A stretch of 64,000 nt of DNA from the NCBI GenBank assembly GCA_032158295.1, contig CM063253.1:2635001-2699000 (forward strand). Reading direction: 5' to 3'. The first letter of the stretch is position 1. The number at the start of each line of letters is the position of its first letter. This DNA is from Pycnopodia helianthoides (lineage: Eukaryota > Echinodermata > Asteroidea > Forcipulatida > Asteriidae). The notes below the pieces were generated by a model, which searched no databases, had not been told where the DNA came from, and was given only the letters and a program-made list of their open reading frames with translations. Both the position numbers and the translations under genes were made by a program. Positions 1 through 13,800 of this stretch are shown in pieces.

Positions 1-1
1 A

Positions 2-2446
2 AAGATTTGTAAAAATGGCGGTGTATTCAGCCAACCAGACTGTGAGTGCAAGTGCGGTCGTGGTTTCACTGGAGTAGAATGTGGCAGTAAGTAAATATCT
101 CTATAAAAATATCGTTGACTCAACAGTGACAAATTATATCACTAAAACCACATTGCTAACTTTCAAATTGAAATCTAAGTCATACAGCAGAAAACAATAA
201 TAATCGAAAGCGTGTTAGTGTGGGATAAATAATTTTGGGATAAATACTTACGATAAAAGAACCATAGCACCAATACATGCTTTTGCAACTTGCAATGGTT
301 TGTTCTTATAGATGCTGGGCAAACAAAATAATCATGAAAACTTCGACGAGAATTGGCAAATGTCAGTATAGATAAAAGCAAGAGAAATGTGCTTTAAAGT
401 TTCAAGAATGACAACTAGTTTCAAAGACTGTTTTTCCTTGTTGTGTTTTCAGAGGTGTGTGAAGACACACATCAAAACTGTGGAGCCAACCCCGGCTGGC
501 CCAAAAGCTGGTGTGATGCTGATCACTCTTACGTGTTGACCAACTGCCCAGCAATGTGTGGCCTGTGTACCCCACCCTGTTTAAAGAAATGTGTAAATGG
601 CGGTGTATTTAACGAACCAGACTGTGAGTGCAAGTGCGGTCCTGGTTTCACTGGAGCAGAATGTGGCGGTAGGTAAAGATATCTTTGACTCAACAGTGAA
701 CATTAAAACCACGATGCTAACTTTCAATTGAAATCCAAGTCATATAGCAGAAGAAAATAATACTTACAGATGACTCAGGTGGTGGTCCTTGAACACTCTT
801 AACTCGTTTGTTTGGTGAACGGGTAGGCTGGTTATTTTGAGATAACATGTCCATACTTGTTTTATCTCCTGATGCAGGGGTGACTATTCCAATAATATCT
901 AACTGAAATTAAGAAGTAGGATTTGTATTTTTTTTAGACTATTAACCCTTACAGTTCCAATTTTTGTCCAACTGCCAAAGTTAAGGATTAAGAGAACTGG
1001 GGCTGACAGACCCAATTTGCTCGTCACTGAATCAGAGGCAACATGCCAACAAAAAATTTCAAATTGTATGAAAAGTGCGTGAGTAAAAGCGCCCCCTAGC
1101 GGCCGTTTTTCACGACAACCAACATTTTTACTGTGATATTTCATTGCAAACTTATTAACAAATTTTTAAAAAGTTGTAGGAGCCTCGTTCAAAGTATAGT
1201 GAAACAATGGAGGAGTTTTGACCCCCCTCTACCTCCATCGCTAAGAACAGTGATTATATGGTTGTTCTGTGGACAAATGTGAAAATATTAACAGTTGTCC
1301 ATACCGAACAAAATAAATAAACGGGTTGCGACAGTATATGTGTTGGTGTGTTTGTTGAATTGCCCTCTTATCAAAGTTCTACAAAGGATTTACCCAAATA
1401 GTCGAAAGCGTGTTCGTGTGCTAACCTTGGGATAAATACTTACGACAAAAGAACCAATAGCACCAGTACATGCTTCTGCAACTTGCAATGGTTTGTTCTT
1501 ATGGACGCTTGGCAAACAAAATAATCATGAAAACTTTAAAGGAACATTACAGAATTGGTTTTTGCTAACAAAACAGTTGCTGGCAGTGTAAGCACTTTAT
1601 GTAATCCACCATATACATAAACTGACAAACTTGTAGAAGTTTGAGATCGATCGGCCATCTGGGTCACGAAAAAATAGTGAAAAACCGATTACACAATTGT
1701 ATGAAATCATATAGATTCAACAAATAAATAAAACGCTCACTGAGCGATAAACTCCAAACGGAAAATTAGTTTATTCATTTCTCATCAAAAGTGTCATTTC
1801 AGACAGAAATATTTCAAGGGATGTTTTCTACTATCATCATCATTAGACCGTGTAAGTTTTATGTAAATCTGTGATCAAAAAAGTTTTTTTCTTATCAATG
1901 TTCCTTTAAACGAGAATTGACAAATGTTAGTGTAGATAAATGTGCTTTAAAGTTTCAAGATTGTCAACTAGTTTCAAAGACTCTGTTTTTCCTTGTTTGT
2001 GTTTTTCAGAGGTGTGTGAAGACACACATCAGTACTGTGGAGGCAACCCCGGCTGGCCCAAAAGCTGGTGTGATGCTGCCCACTCGTACGTGTTGACCAA
2101 CTGCCCAGCAATGTGTGGCCTGTGTACCAGAGCACGTATGCTATTAATTAAACTTTACAATTCGAACTTTTTATGAGAAAGTGCTTGTTACAATTTTAAG
2201 AAAAGAAATCCGGTGGTGGTTGAAAATTTACGCTAATACCGTTTGGGTCTGCCTTATCCCTTCCAACCTAGCTATAGGTTAGCCAAGCCAAAACAGTTTC
2301 AATAAACATTTATTTTCAGCCGACACACTTGCTATTATCGTTTTCTGAAGACGTTCAAATTCATTTTACTTTTACATATTGTTTTAATTGCAGCTGCAGC
2401 GGAGGTGCGACTCACTGATGAAAACATCATGGATGAATTCCAGTAG
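2..2446 (+). CDS. Secreted EGF-like/ShKT-domain protein, 3' part (partial at the window start)
   Basis: Four exons are visible: 2-86 (its 5' side lies outside the window), 453-668, 2010-2135 and 2394-2446 (stop TAG). All junctions are GT-AG and phase 1, so the frame holds throughout. Exon 1 is the end of an EGF-like module (CKNGG...CECKCG.GFTG.ECG). Exon 2 encodes a ShKT domain (VCEDTHQNCG...W.KSWC...LTNCPAMCGLC) followed by a second EGF-like module. Exon 3 encodes a second ShKT domain, nearly identical to the first. Exon 4 adds a short tail ending in DEFQ. The conserved cysteines point to a disulfide-rich extracellular protein. Such modules occur at the C-terminus of secreted CAP/CRISP-like proteins and metalloproteases, but the catalytic or CAP part is not in the window, so the family is undecided. 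ShKT here is a domain name and does not imply toxin activity. Exons 2 and 3 and their upstream introns are clearly duplicates of one another. Confidence 0.8.
1536..1909. mobile_element. TTAA-bounded MITE, family 1 copy 1 (intron of the ShKT/EGF gene)
   Basis: A 374-bp element with inverted ends AGGAACATTACAGAATTGG and its complement, the right end being eroded, and TTAA on both sides. Two more copies lie at 39569-39947 and 59348-59732, alike along their whole length. It sits in the intron before exon 3. The homologous intron before exon 2 (around 331-375) lacks it and preserves an unoccupied version of the site. TTAA at both ends suggests a piggyBac-type non-autonomous element; this is inference, since no transposase is present. 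Confidence 0.8.
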
Positions 2447-4869
2447 GCTGCGAAGCACAGATGCTGAGGTGTTATTTTCCCGAGCCAAGACTAATTCTAA
2501 TCAATCTCTGGCCATTAATAATAAGATCGTAATCTAGCAATAGTTATGAGTTTCGGGTAGGGTGATGGTTTTCACTTTATATTTTAAATCAAAAACTGTA
2601 TTATTGTATTAATTTAAATAGCTGACAAACTCATAAGAAAATACCTCATTTTAATCATTACGTTCTCTTAATTTAATTGTTTAAATTGTTTTAAATTAAT
2701 AGTAGGAGATGAATCTTAATGTTTTGTGGGAACAAAGATATGACAGTGATTTGGGTTGCCTGAAAGATACTAAAAACAAATTAGATTGGATGTCCCTCTC
2801 GAAACGTCCAGCAATTTTAGGTAGGGGTCAATATGCATGGTCAAGATGACAAAATCTGTTATTTTAAGTTCCGATTTTAGCAATTTTTGTGTCTAATCAT
2901 AGGTTTTCTGGCATGACAAATTCAACTAGGCAGCTTTTAAAAACCACAATGGCAGCCTTAACCGTAACCATTCAAAATGGCTGCCAACATTACACATTTT
3001 ATAACATCCAACATCAGAAATGGATGTGACCGTTTGGATTGCGCTAACTTGGTAACATATGGATCGCTAATAGGATTGTTAAAAATAGAGAGTCAGAGAG
3101 CGTGCAATTTAAAATTTTACTACAGTAACGTTGTTATTTATATCAACTACACTGTTCAGATGAGTTTCTAAACAAACCAACGCCATTTGCTTTCTGAATC
3201 GCCAAAAACAACAACTAATCATCATGGCTTACAGACTGTGCAAGTCTCGCGCGTGTTCGATCATTGAGATCCGTTAAAGTGCGCGAGTCTGATTCCTTCT
3301 CATGCGTTAACGCAACGTCCGTGGGACCAAAGTGGTCCCAAAAGTAATCGAATACGCGCGAGACTTGCACGGTCTATTGAGAAAGTCTATTCCTAACACT
3401 GGACCATACATTCCCCTAAGAATCACTATGGACCATTTCCCCCATAATGTCGGCGAACTAAAGGGAATAAAAAGTCTTAAGCCATTACATTTCCCTACAG
3501 TAATTTGTTTTTGAATCATCTGCACCAAGCAGAAAAACATGTCAGCCCTATCTGTGCTTTAATAACAACAAATATACGAACAAAACAAATCGTCCAAAAG
3601 TGTGTGACTGTTAAAGTTGTCTCTAGAATAAATGTTTGCATTTGAGCGCAGCAAAGAGATGAAGCATGAAACTTCTCTTATCGAACATCTACAAGAGATT
3701 GCTCTCAATCAGAACCAATTATAACAATAACCAGAACCAATATGACTACATGCAAAAATAAAATTACAAAAAAAAACAAGTGAATGTGGAAACAAAACAA
3801 GTAATTAAACACGAGTCAATAACCTTGCTTTCACTTCAAAATACATTTTATAATTTACTCCTTTGTTATTGACAAGACCTGGCACTTAAACAAAATTAAA
3901 AACCATGTGCAAACACACCTACAGGTATACAATGGTTTATATTGTTGTGACCATAGGCCTTCTTATGTCACTCTTTTGGTCATTGCTTCTAAAAATTACA
4001 ATGGGCTTAAAGACAAAGTATACCTTTGCTTGTTTGAACCGTCCGATCGGTATATATTTGAATATACAATCAAGACAACATGTGAAAATTTAATTTCATA
4101 AGATGGTAGAGTTTTTGAGACTCCGCCGAGAATTGGTTTTGTCCACGCAGGAAGTATAATCCACAATCGGAATACACAATCTGAGAAACGCTTTCATGCA
4201 TGAAGTGTATGATAAGTTCGTGGATAATAGCGCCCTCTCGCAAAGAAAAATTGGACAAATCAAAACGTCAAGGTATTGCACCAAGACTTACCGATATTCT
4301 GAACAGCTATATAAATACAATACGTGATGACAGTGAAAAGGGACTGAAAATGACGGAGTAGGCAATACAGAAATGGCAGGGACGTAAACAGATATTTCAA
4401 GGGGAAGAAGTGGGGTCAAAGACATAATTTGAAGGCTATAATTATTCACTGTATCGAACCATGATTTATGTGTGTATTTTGCAGTCTTACGGGGAGACAT
4501 TTAGCGGGGGCTAGGGTTCGTCTCTGGTACGCACTGCGATTAGAGTTGAAACCTCAGTGGTGGAAATAGCAGTAAGATACAAACATGCACTTACCACTAC
4601 ATCACACTTTGGGGACAAAAGCCAATAATATGGTCGGGTCACTAGATGAAATATTCGTTCAAAATATGTTTACTCGAGCATATAATTAATTGTAAACCAG
4701 GCGAACCAATGATAACATGTCGTATGCCAAAAGAAAAAATATCTCTCTCCCCACAAAAGTGGATTTGTCAAACAGCTGGGTGCACTCGCATAAAGAACAT
4801 TGGACAAAAAGACGGGAACGTGAAGGTTTGGAAACTCTGATTTAAAATGAGATGAAACCTTCATTTAAA
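2447..4869. other. Intergenic: 3' flank of the ShKT/EGF gene and upstream region of the first SLC16-like copy
   Basis: No gene recognised. It holds an inverted-repeat element (3233-3383) and, near 4005-4100, a diverged MITE fragment also seen near 62805-62935. From about 4240 to 4860 the sequence is homologous to about 16330-17120, so the tandem SLC16 duplication includes upstream DNA and probably the promoter. No clear poly(A) signal was seen close to the ShKT/EGF stop. Confidence 0.6.
3233..3383. repeat. Short inverted-repeat (hairpin) element
   Basis: Arms of about 30 bp face each other: GTGCAAGTCTCGCGCG near 3238 and its near-complement CGCGCGAGACTTGCAC near 3355. A smaller palindrome (GGGACCAAAGTGGTCCC) lies between them at about 3323-3339. 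This looks like a solo MITE; no second copy was noticed in the window. Confidence 0.6.
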
Positions 4870-7800
4870 ATGGAGACTTCAAGCTGTCTCCTTACATTTA
4901 CATCTTTCATGATAATTTTCTTCGAGTTGGGATCTATTAAATCGTTCGGTGTTGTATTCAACCCTATGATGGATTCTCTACAGTGCAGTGCAGCTGAACT
5001 CGGGACTGTAGTTAGCATGTCAAACAGTATTGGTTGCATCATTGGTAAGTCACTCATACTAGTTCCAAGGATATGAAAATTTACTGAGCCATGAATGAGC
5101 TCAAATACAAATACTCCATTTTGTTGTTGTCAATTTTTATATTACGCAGTGCATATAAATATGGAGAATTTAACAAGAGTGTATTTCTTGACAGTCGGCT
5201 TGTTTTTAACTATAACAATAATATTTGTATCAACAAAGGCACAGTTCTCCCAACAAAATTCCCCTATTTGCCCCACGACCTGTAAGTGTGGCCTCGCGAC
5301 CTGTAAGTGTGGCCTCAATACCTTGTAAGCCTACAGCTTTCGAAGTCGCCAAACCACAAAGATTTGAGCTAAATTTAAACAAACATTAAACAAATACTTT
5401 TTGCACTCGGTAATCGAGATAGTTTTTCGAAGCATTTAGTATCAAGTAAAGAAATAACAAACTCAAAGAAGTATGGTTTAGCTAAAGAAAAATTTCGGGA
5501 TATGATTTTTAGGTGTTCGGAGAGCTTTGCTCCGAACACCTCTTGTTTTTGTTCGTTTTTTTTTTAGGTGTTCGGGCAATCCGCCCGGAACACCTCTTGT
5601 TTTTGTTCCGTTTTTTTTAGGTGTTCGGGCAATCCGCCCGGAACACCTCTTGTTTTTGTTCCGTTTTTTTTTTAGGTGTTCGGGCAATCCGCCCGGAACA
5701 CCTCTTGTTTTTGTTCCGTTTTTTTTTAGGTGTTCGGGCAATCCGCCCGGAACACCTCTTGTTTTTGTTCCGTTTTTTTTTAGGTGTTCGGGCAATCCGC
5801 CCGGAACACCTCTTGTTTTTGTTCCGTTTTTTTTTAGGTGTTCGGGCAATCCGCCCGGAACACCTCTTGTTTTTGTTCCGTTTTTTTTTTTAGGTGTTCG
5901 GGCAATCCGCCCGGAACACCTTGTTTTTTTCCCGTTTTTTGTTTTTCTTAATACTTCTTCTTCTTTTCCCCGTCGCTTGTCCGCTAACAAAAGCAAAACT
6001 TCCCAAGCACATACAAACTTGAAACTTCACATATAGTTACGTCATGATGACGTCATCAGGTATTGAAATACATTAATTCAAAGTTTATTATTTCAAAAAA
6101 TCATAACTCATGAACCACAAAATGGATTTTCACAATCTATACATCATCAGAAAGGCCTTTGGAAACTCAAAAAACGCTACACAGAGTGTGACCCCATTTG
6201 ACTTCCGATTCAAACCGGAAGTTGAAAATTTCAAAAAATCATATCTCAAGAACTACTTATACTTTAGTCACAATTTTTACATTAGTTTATGTTGTTCTTC
6301 CTCCGCAAACTTTTCCACAGAAATGTTACCAATTTGACCCTAACTTCCCGTCGAAATCGGACGTTAACGCTCAAGTAATGAAAACAACTGCACTGAATCT
6401 AATCCAGTGGAAGAACCACTGAAAACATGCATACTATCCTTATCTATCCAATAGCACGTGGCTGGCTGTGCGCTCCATTGATTACAAGGTCACCAAACCT
6501 GCATACTGCTGACATGCAGCCACGTATTGTGTGCAGGTTTAGACGTGTCAAAATTCATTGAACGTCATTACGTTGTTGTAGTACACACGTACAAATCTCA
6601 AATCCTCAAACTCACTCAAAGTTCAGCATGAATTTACTCCCGTTTTGCACGTCTGATGGCGTAGTGGAAACCAAGGAATATAAGAGGAGGCTTCACTGAA
6701 ATGTCCACCTGCTCTAGTGATTTGTATGGCTTTTAAAAGACATCTGCTTTAGCAGTTCAAATGTCATGGGATCGAATCACACACCCGAGGGATTTGCCTG
6801 TGTTTTTATTTATTTATTTATTTTGATTTGGGGTTTATTGACTTGTAGTTTATTATTTGATTTGTTTTATATTCTTTATATTTTTTACAAAACTCCGTAA
6901 AGTGCTAAGGGCAAGGGTTCGGACGAAATAGTAATCCGCCCGGGCTAATTAGAAATCCGCCCGGGCTAATTAGAAATCCCCCGCGTATAAAATGAGGTGC
7001 CCGTTAAAAATGTTTACTTTGGCATAAAAAAAAAGTATTTCACACAACTTCACTCACATCACGAAGGAAAGCTCACATGAACAACTGCCTTTATAGGGTG
7101 AACCCAATAGTATTACCCTTTTCCGGCGCAATTTGGACTTCGTGGAATACGTACAGGTGTACCTACGAATCACGCATTGAACAGTTGTACCATAATGTCC
7201 CAACTATGTCCCAAGTTTACGTTGGTGCATCCACATCCATCCCAAATAAATGTAGCGCCCGCTAGAGCTACCTTTGCAAACGACAGTCTTTAGGAAATTA
7301 TTTTACGGCCATTGAATGGAGGTATAATGCTTCCTAACCAGATCCGCTCGTTCCATTTACTTGTTTTTATATTCATCGCATTTGAACTAACCATGTACTT
7401 AGACGTAAAGGTTTTGGGGATGATGACGTCATCGATGACGTAATCGATGACGTTATAACATTCAATCAATGTTTAATATTGAAACAAATTCATATCTGAA
7501 GAACCATAATTGCCACACACAAGATCTTTGAACCATGTGAAAGAACCTGTAGTATTTTTTAAATCTTACACAAAGTTTGAACCCCTGTGACCTTTAAGGG
7601 TTAAAACCAAATTATAAAAACACACCGAACACCTTTTGTTTGTAATTTACAAACAACATAAGTCTAGTTTTTTTTTTTCTTTTTCTTAATACTTCTTCTT
7701 ATTCTCCCCCTCGATTGTCCGGTAGCAAAGACGCCTTTTCCAAGCTTACACAACCTTGAAACTTTACACATAGTTAGATATTCATTAGGAGACAAAACCG

Positions 7801-10800
7801 TAGCAGTAACGTCATGATGACGTCATCAGGTGTCAAGTTATATTAAATAAAAGTTTAATATTAAAAAAAAATCATAACTCAATAACTACAAAATGGATTT
7901 ACATAATCTACACATCATCGGATAGGCCTCTAATGACTTTAAAAATGCTACACAAAGTGTGACCTCATTTGACCTTGACTTCCTGCTCAAACCGGAAAGT
8001 TGAAAATTTCAAATTTCATACTTTAAGAAATATTCATACTTTTTACACATACATTACTCACAAATATTACACCATGTTGTAGGTCAATAAGCGGTCTCAA
8101 ACTTTGCCACAGAGATGTTACCTATTTGACCTTCACTTCCGGTTGAAATCGGGTACGCATTGACCCACTTCCGCGGGAAAATAACAGCACTGAAAACATA
8201 CACAATGCGTAATATATACCGGTTGCATTGTGAGCGGCTTTTCGTTCTATTGACCGCAAAGGGCAAATGTCCAAACATGCTTGTACTCTAGTCTCTGTTC
8301 AAGGATCACGCATCCTGATTTTGGCAATATATTTGTTAGTCTCTAAAACAGCCGTCCATGCAAACCTCGCTAACAATCAAACTCCAGGCTTCTTCTCCCC
8401 CGCGATTGTCCGGTGGCAAAGACACACTTCCCAAGCTCTTATAAACTTGAAACTTCACACATGGCTAGATGTTTGTTAGTAGATGAAACCTTTGCAGTGT
8501 CTTTATAATGACGTCATCAGGTGTCAAGTTACAAGGTTTTTAATCATTAAACATTTTAATCATTGAAAATCCATATCAAATCAAGATGAGGAGACCGTTG
8601 GTTGCTTTTTGCGGAAATATATAGAAGCAATTTTTTATTGTGTGCGTGACATGACTTGACCTCTACTTCCGATCGAGACCGGAAATTCCCTGTAATTTAA
8701 AACTTGCTCATTTTTTGATTTTTTTGTTTAAGGTGTTATAGTCAAACAAGGGTCAGGTTTAAAAAAATAAGACAACTGACGTCATAAAAAACAAGAGCGC
8801 CCTCTAGCGGTAGGTTGAAAACAGTTAAAAATACACTTTTACTAGATGTCTGTGGCGAAGTTTAGGATAATTGTTTCAAAATTAGTATACATAATGACCT
8901 TTATGCAGACAACAAATGTGTGAAGTTTTAGATTGATGACGTCATCATGCTCTACTATTTGGACATAGTTATCTACACCGAACACAAAAATTTACCTCTA
9001 GTTTACTTCTTCTTCTCTCCGTCCATTGTCCGCCAACAAAGACACACTTCTCAAACTCACATAAACTTGAAACTTCATACATAGTTAGATATTCATTATT
9101 AGATGAAACCGTTTTGATTTCGTCATCATGACGTCATCAGGTGTCAAATTACAACGTTTTTAAGGTTTAAAAAGGACCATTTGCTTTTTGTTGTAGATTC
9201 GGCAATTGAAAAGCTATTGTTCATAATTGGGCATCTGATAGATCAAGACTGGGACAACATTTGAAAATTTAAGCCAAAATCGTATGACCTTTACTTTACG
9301 GTCGAACCGTAAGGTCAAAGTTTGCCTTTATGTTTTTTCGTGAAAATTTTCAATTTTGGGGCATAACTCAAGATTGAAATCGATTGAACATTGAAACTCA
9401 TAATACAATTGAACCTCAATATCAAGACGACACAAACTTGATGATGTTATGATGACGTCATCGGGTTTTGAATTACAATAAATCAAAGTTTAATATTTGT
9501 AAAAATCATAACTCGTGAACCACATGTTGGATTTTTACAATCTACACATCATCGGACAGGTCGTTGAAGATGTAACAAACGCTACACAAAACTTGACCCT
9601 ATTTGACTTTGACTTCCGGTTCAAACCGGTTCAAACCGGAAGTTAAAAACTTCAAAAATTCATACCTTAAATACTAGTTAACTTTTCAGCATGATTTTTG
9701 TATCAGGTTGTAGAACGGTTAGTCTGCCCAAACTTTTGCACAGAGGTAACAATCTTTTGATCTTTACATCTGGTCGAAAAGGACGATAACGCGCCCGTTT
9801 AAGTTGACCCTCATGGACGACGCACGATAGTGAAAGAACACATGTACACATACGCTGTACCTGTACAGCCACATGTACATTGCACGTTTAGTTTAGTTTA
9901 CGTGGGCATTGCACTGAACAACTACATGTTGGAATACATCGTCGCTGTTGTTTCATCGATATTGCATACCCAAAGATAGTCCGTCTAATATTTGAAAAAT
10001 TCATAACTCCGGAACCCCATGTTGGATTTTTACAATCTACACATCATCGGATAGATCGTTCAAAGTTCAACAAACGCTACACAGATTATGACCCCATTTG
10101 ACCTTAACTTCTAGTTCAGACGGGAAGTTGAACATTTTCAGAAATTTATATCTCAAAAACTATAAATCATTTCAGCATAATTTTTGCATCAGGTTGTAGA
10201 TATATGATCCTGCTCAAACTTTTGCAAACAGATGACAACATTTTGATCTTTACATCTGGGCCAAATTTCATGGCTCAGCTTACCGTAAGCAAAGAATCGG
10301 CGCTTGCGGAAGCAGGGAATTCCGCGCTTACGTCAAGCGTATTTCACGGGTTAACAGGGAATTTTGGCTTGTGCGTGTGCGTACTCCACGTTACTAGGCA
10401 TTCTACGCTTACACAGCTAGCGCAGAAATTCGGCGCTTGAACAGTATGCGGAGAATGGTCACCGCAAGCGCAGAATTCGGCGGTAAGCAGAGCCAAGAAA
10501 TTGGGCCTTGGTCGAAACCGGCATCAAAGCGCACGTATTAGTTGCCCCTCTTTCACAACGCACGCTAGCTAAATAAGGACGTCGTGTTGACGTCATCAGT
10601 TTTCAAGTTAAGCTTTATTTCAAAAAATGTTACTTTAAAGACATGTCTACCAAATGTTCTCTGTTTTTTTCACCAGCTCTGTTAATTCAGTCACGTGTCT
10701 TCCGAACACCTTGTTTTTGTTACAACAAAAACTTAGGTCTAGTTCTTTTTCTTTTCTTATCCGTATGTAGTTTCTTTGAATTTTAATTCGTCTTATTGTA

Positions 10801-13800
10801 AGGCGCATTTTATCATTTTGCATATGGAGATTGCGAGGTAAAAGTAACATTATTATTATTTAACAAGACTGAGGGGAAAGGCTGTCCCGTTCAAGGTATC
10901 AATTAAAAGCTAACATATTTTCCTACTCCCTAAAAGTAGCAGTATAACATTCACACATTTTGTGAAGGTCAAGTTGGCCTTAAACTGGGCAATGTATCTT
11001 TAAATATCCAATGACAAGACATTTCTTTCTGGCCTAATCTGGGCCAGGGATGTTTATACATAAAACACGTAGGTATCAAACACACGATAACGGCACTCCA
11101 GTGAGCCGCACAGCAGACATGCAGACTTCAATATAAAAAAAATACTAAAAGGAATAGACCGATCCATTAAGCTCCGCCCCTTACGTGTTGACCAATCACA
11201 ACCTTGGCTATACGCCACCGAAAGTCCGACAAAGTCCGACACGCTAAAATTCCATTAGAAAAGTAAACATGCGTGCGCGCGTACTTAAAGCGCGCACGTT
11301 CATGTCGCGAGTGTGGCGTTGGAGAGACGCACATGTGCTGCACACGTGTGTAGTGGTGAGGCAGCCAATGCTGTGATTGGTCAATATGCTAAAGGGGTGG
11401 GACTTAATGGATCGGTCTATAGCCTGCAACCCAAAGGAATTGTTCCTAATATTTTAACGAAATCAGAACATTACATTTCACAACGTTAAAATATTGCCAT
11501 GGATCTTTTCTCCCTACCTGGGAGATCGGCGAGGTGGGGTACGCGGCAGCAACCTCCCCCCTCCCCCTCACAGTTGACGGCCTATTTTCACAAGAATTTC
11601 AACAAATGTTCCTGGAAACAAGATCAATTTATATTCACATGATAGATTCACCCCCTACAAAATGACATTTTGATTTCGAAACATTGAAATTTTGTACAAT
11701 TTGATGGTTTTGAAGATGAAAGGTGTTTTGCCTCTTTGTTGATACAGGATTATAATTTTATATGGGATTACCCGTTTCATTTTTCATTAATGTCTAGTTT
11801 ATTTTGTTTCTTTCTGAACGTACTATGATAACAGCACCAATCACAGGGAATCTTGCAAAGCGATATGGCAGCCGGGTGTGTATAATGACCGGAGGGTTCT
11901 TGCTTTGTGCTGGATACCTTGCCAGTGCATTCACTTGGAACATCTTCCAGTTAACAGTCACATTGGGAATAACAGGTGAGTGTCAGCATAAAAACACCAC
12001 ACCACTAAAGAACTACAGCTCTTACTTCCCGTTTTATAGAGCTACTAGAACGCACAATCTGACCAAAACGTCATGTGTTGGACTTTCTCATACTCACTGA
12101 AAAAAACTGTTTTCCGAAATGTTAACTAACGGTTACTATCTGCTTTATTCAAATTAAAAATTAATTTGCTGTGGAGCTACAAATTACCTCTTACTAAAGA
12201 TACACGTTTGTTTCAACCGCTCCTTCCACAAGGCACAGGTGAATATGGTAAAAGAATTGGGGATAAGAAAAATACACAAAAAGACCCATCTTATCACCCA
12301 ACACAAAATGCTAGATAAAAACACAGTCGTGTATTACGAAAATAACTTGACAATTACAAAATTTACCCGATCCTGGCTATATTGCTAACTAGATCACACG
12401 GGAAATTTGCCCAGTCCTTTCTCTTTTGCTAACTGGACCACGTGGAACATTTACCCAGTCCTGGCTCTATTGCTAACTGGACCACTCGGAACATTTACCC
12501 GGTCCTGCATGGCTCTATTGCTAACTGGCGTGGAACATTTACCCAGTCCTGGCTCTATTGCTAACTGGACCACGTGGAACATTTATTCGGTCCTGGCTCT
12601 TTTCCTAACTGGGCCAAGTAGAACATTTACCCGGTCCTGGCTCTATTCCTAAATTTAATGAAAGAACATGTTATCAATCCCGTGAATGTAACACTTGTAT
12701 TTTTACCACCTCTGACAGGTGTTGGTATGGGTCTTTCCTACATACCACAGACAGTTGAACTGGTTTCATCACCATCTAAACATGTTCCAGTCATGTACGC
12801 CATAGCATTTTTAGGTGGGTCATTCGGTGTCATGGCTTTCCCACCGATAGTCGAATTTCTTCTCGGAGTCTATGGCTGGCGTGGAACCTTGATGATTCAT
12901 GTCTGCTGTTATGTTTCACGTGACTGTGTTTGGTGCACTGGGTAATCAACACGTCCAGAAGTATTCCAAGTTAAACACAACAGACAAGGACCGAGTACTA
13001 AATGTCAAAAATAAACCAGGGATACGTGATCGGCTGAGGGAAGTTGCTTCCTGGCTTTCCTTGAACGTCGTCCTTAGGAAACCCAGGGTACTTCTTCAAC
13101 TTGGTATTTTTTTCCTGCAAGGCACATCTAATGCTGCTTGGATGGTATTTCTAGTACCCCATGCCGTGTCAAGAGGTATACCTCTCTCTGCAGCAGCTCT
13201 GTTGTCAACTGGAGGTGGTGTTGGAAACTTTCTCAGCAGACTAATTCATATTCCCCTGCAAGGCTACAATGTCATCAGTGCAGTTTGGTTGTATGTGTTA
13301 CTGTGTATTATAAATACAGCTGCAATGTTTATGGATTCACTTGCCCAGGATAATTATGTAGTAAGAAAACGTAAGAACTTTCTTTCTCTCAACCCCCCCC
13401 CCCCTGACACGAATGTGTTTTAAGAAACGCAATTCATATTGGAAAATTACACAGATCTTCGTGGATCGTCCCTATTTCAAAAAGTTACCCAACTTGTGCT
13501 AATAGGCCTATGGGCTGAATTTGTTCGTTATAGAACGTTTTTGTAGACATCAACTAAAAACATTTGAATCTGAGAAACGATCCATGCATGAATCGTTTCT
13601 CAGAATCATTAGCGTTGGTGTTCGTTCGCGAATGCTGCGGCCAGAGATGCGGCTGGTACCCGCTGTCACCTTGCTAATCGTCAATAGATTTGATATTCTT
13701 GTGAGAATACCGCAAAAGTGTTTTTGCTGTTTCCTCAACAAGTAGATACTGTATATATAGCTGAAACGTTCACATGTGACTTTTATTGTATCTTTCTTGA

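Noticed and set aside
5517..5935. CRISPR-like regular repeats
   Set aside because: The 'spacers' are T-runs and constant sequence, the genome is an animal one and there are no cas genes.
5478..6036. Long Arg/Lys-rich and Phe-rich repeat proteins on both strands
   Set aside because: They follow the hairpin array exactly, change frame meaning with T-run length, and have no splice or domain context.
11784..11792. Another Helitron CTAG end just before SLC16 copy 1 exon 2
   Set aside because: CTAG|T is present but no hairpin precedes it, and the segment aligns with intron 1 of copy 2, so it is probably host intron.
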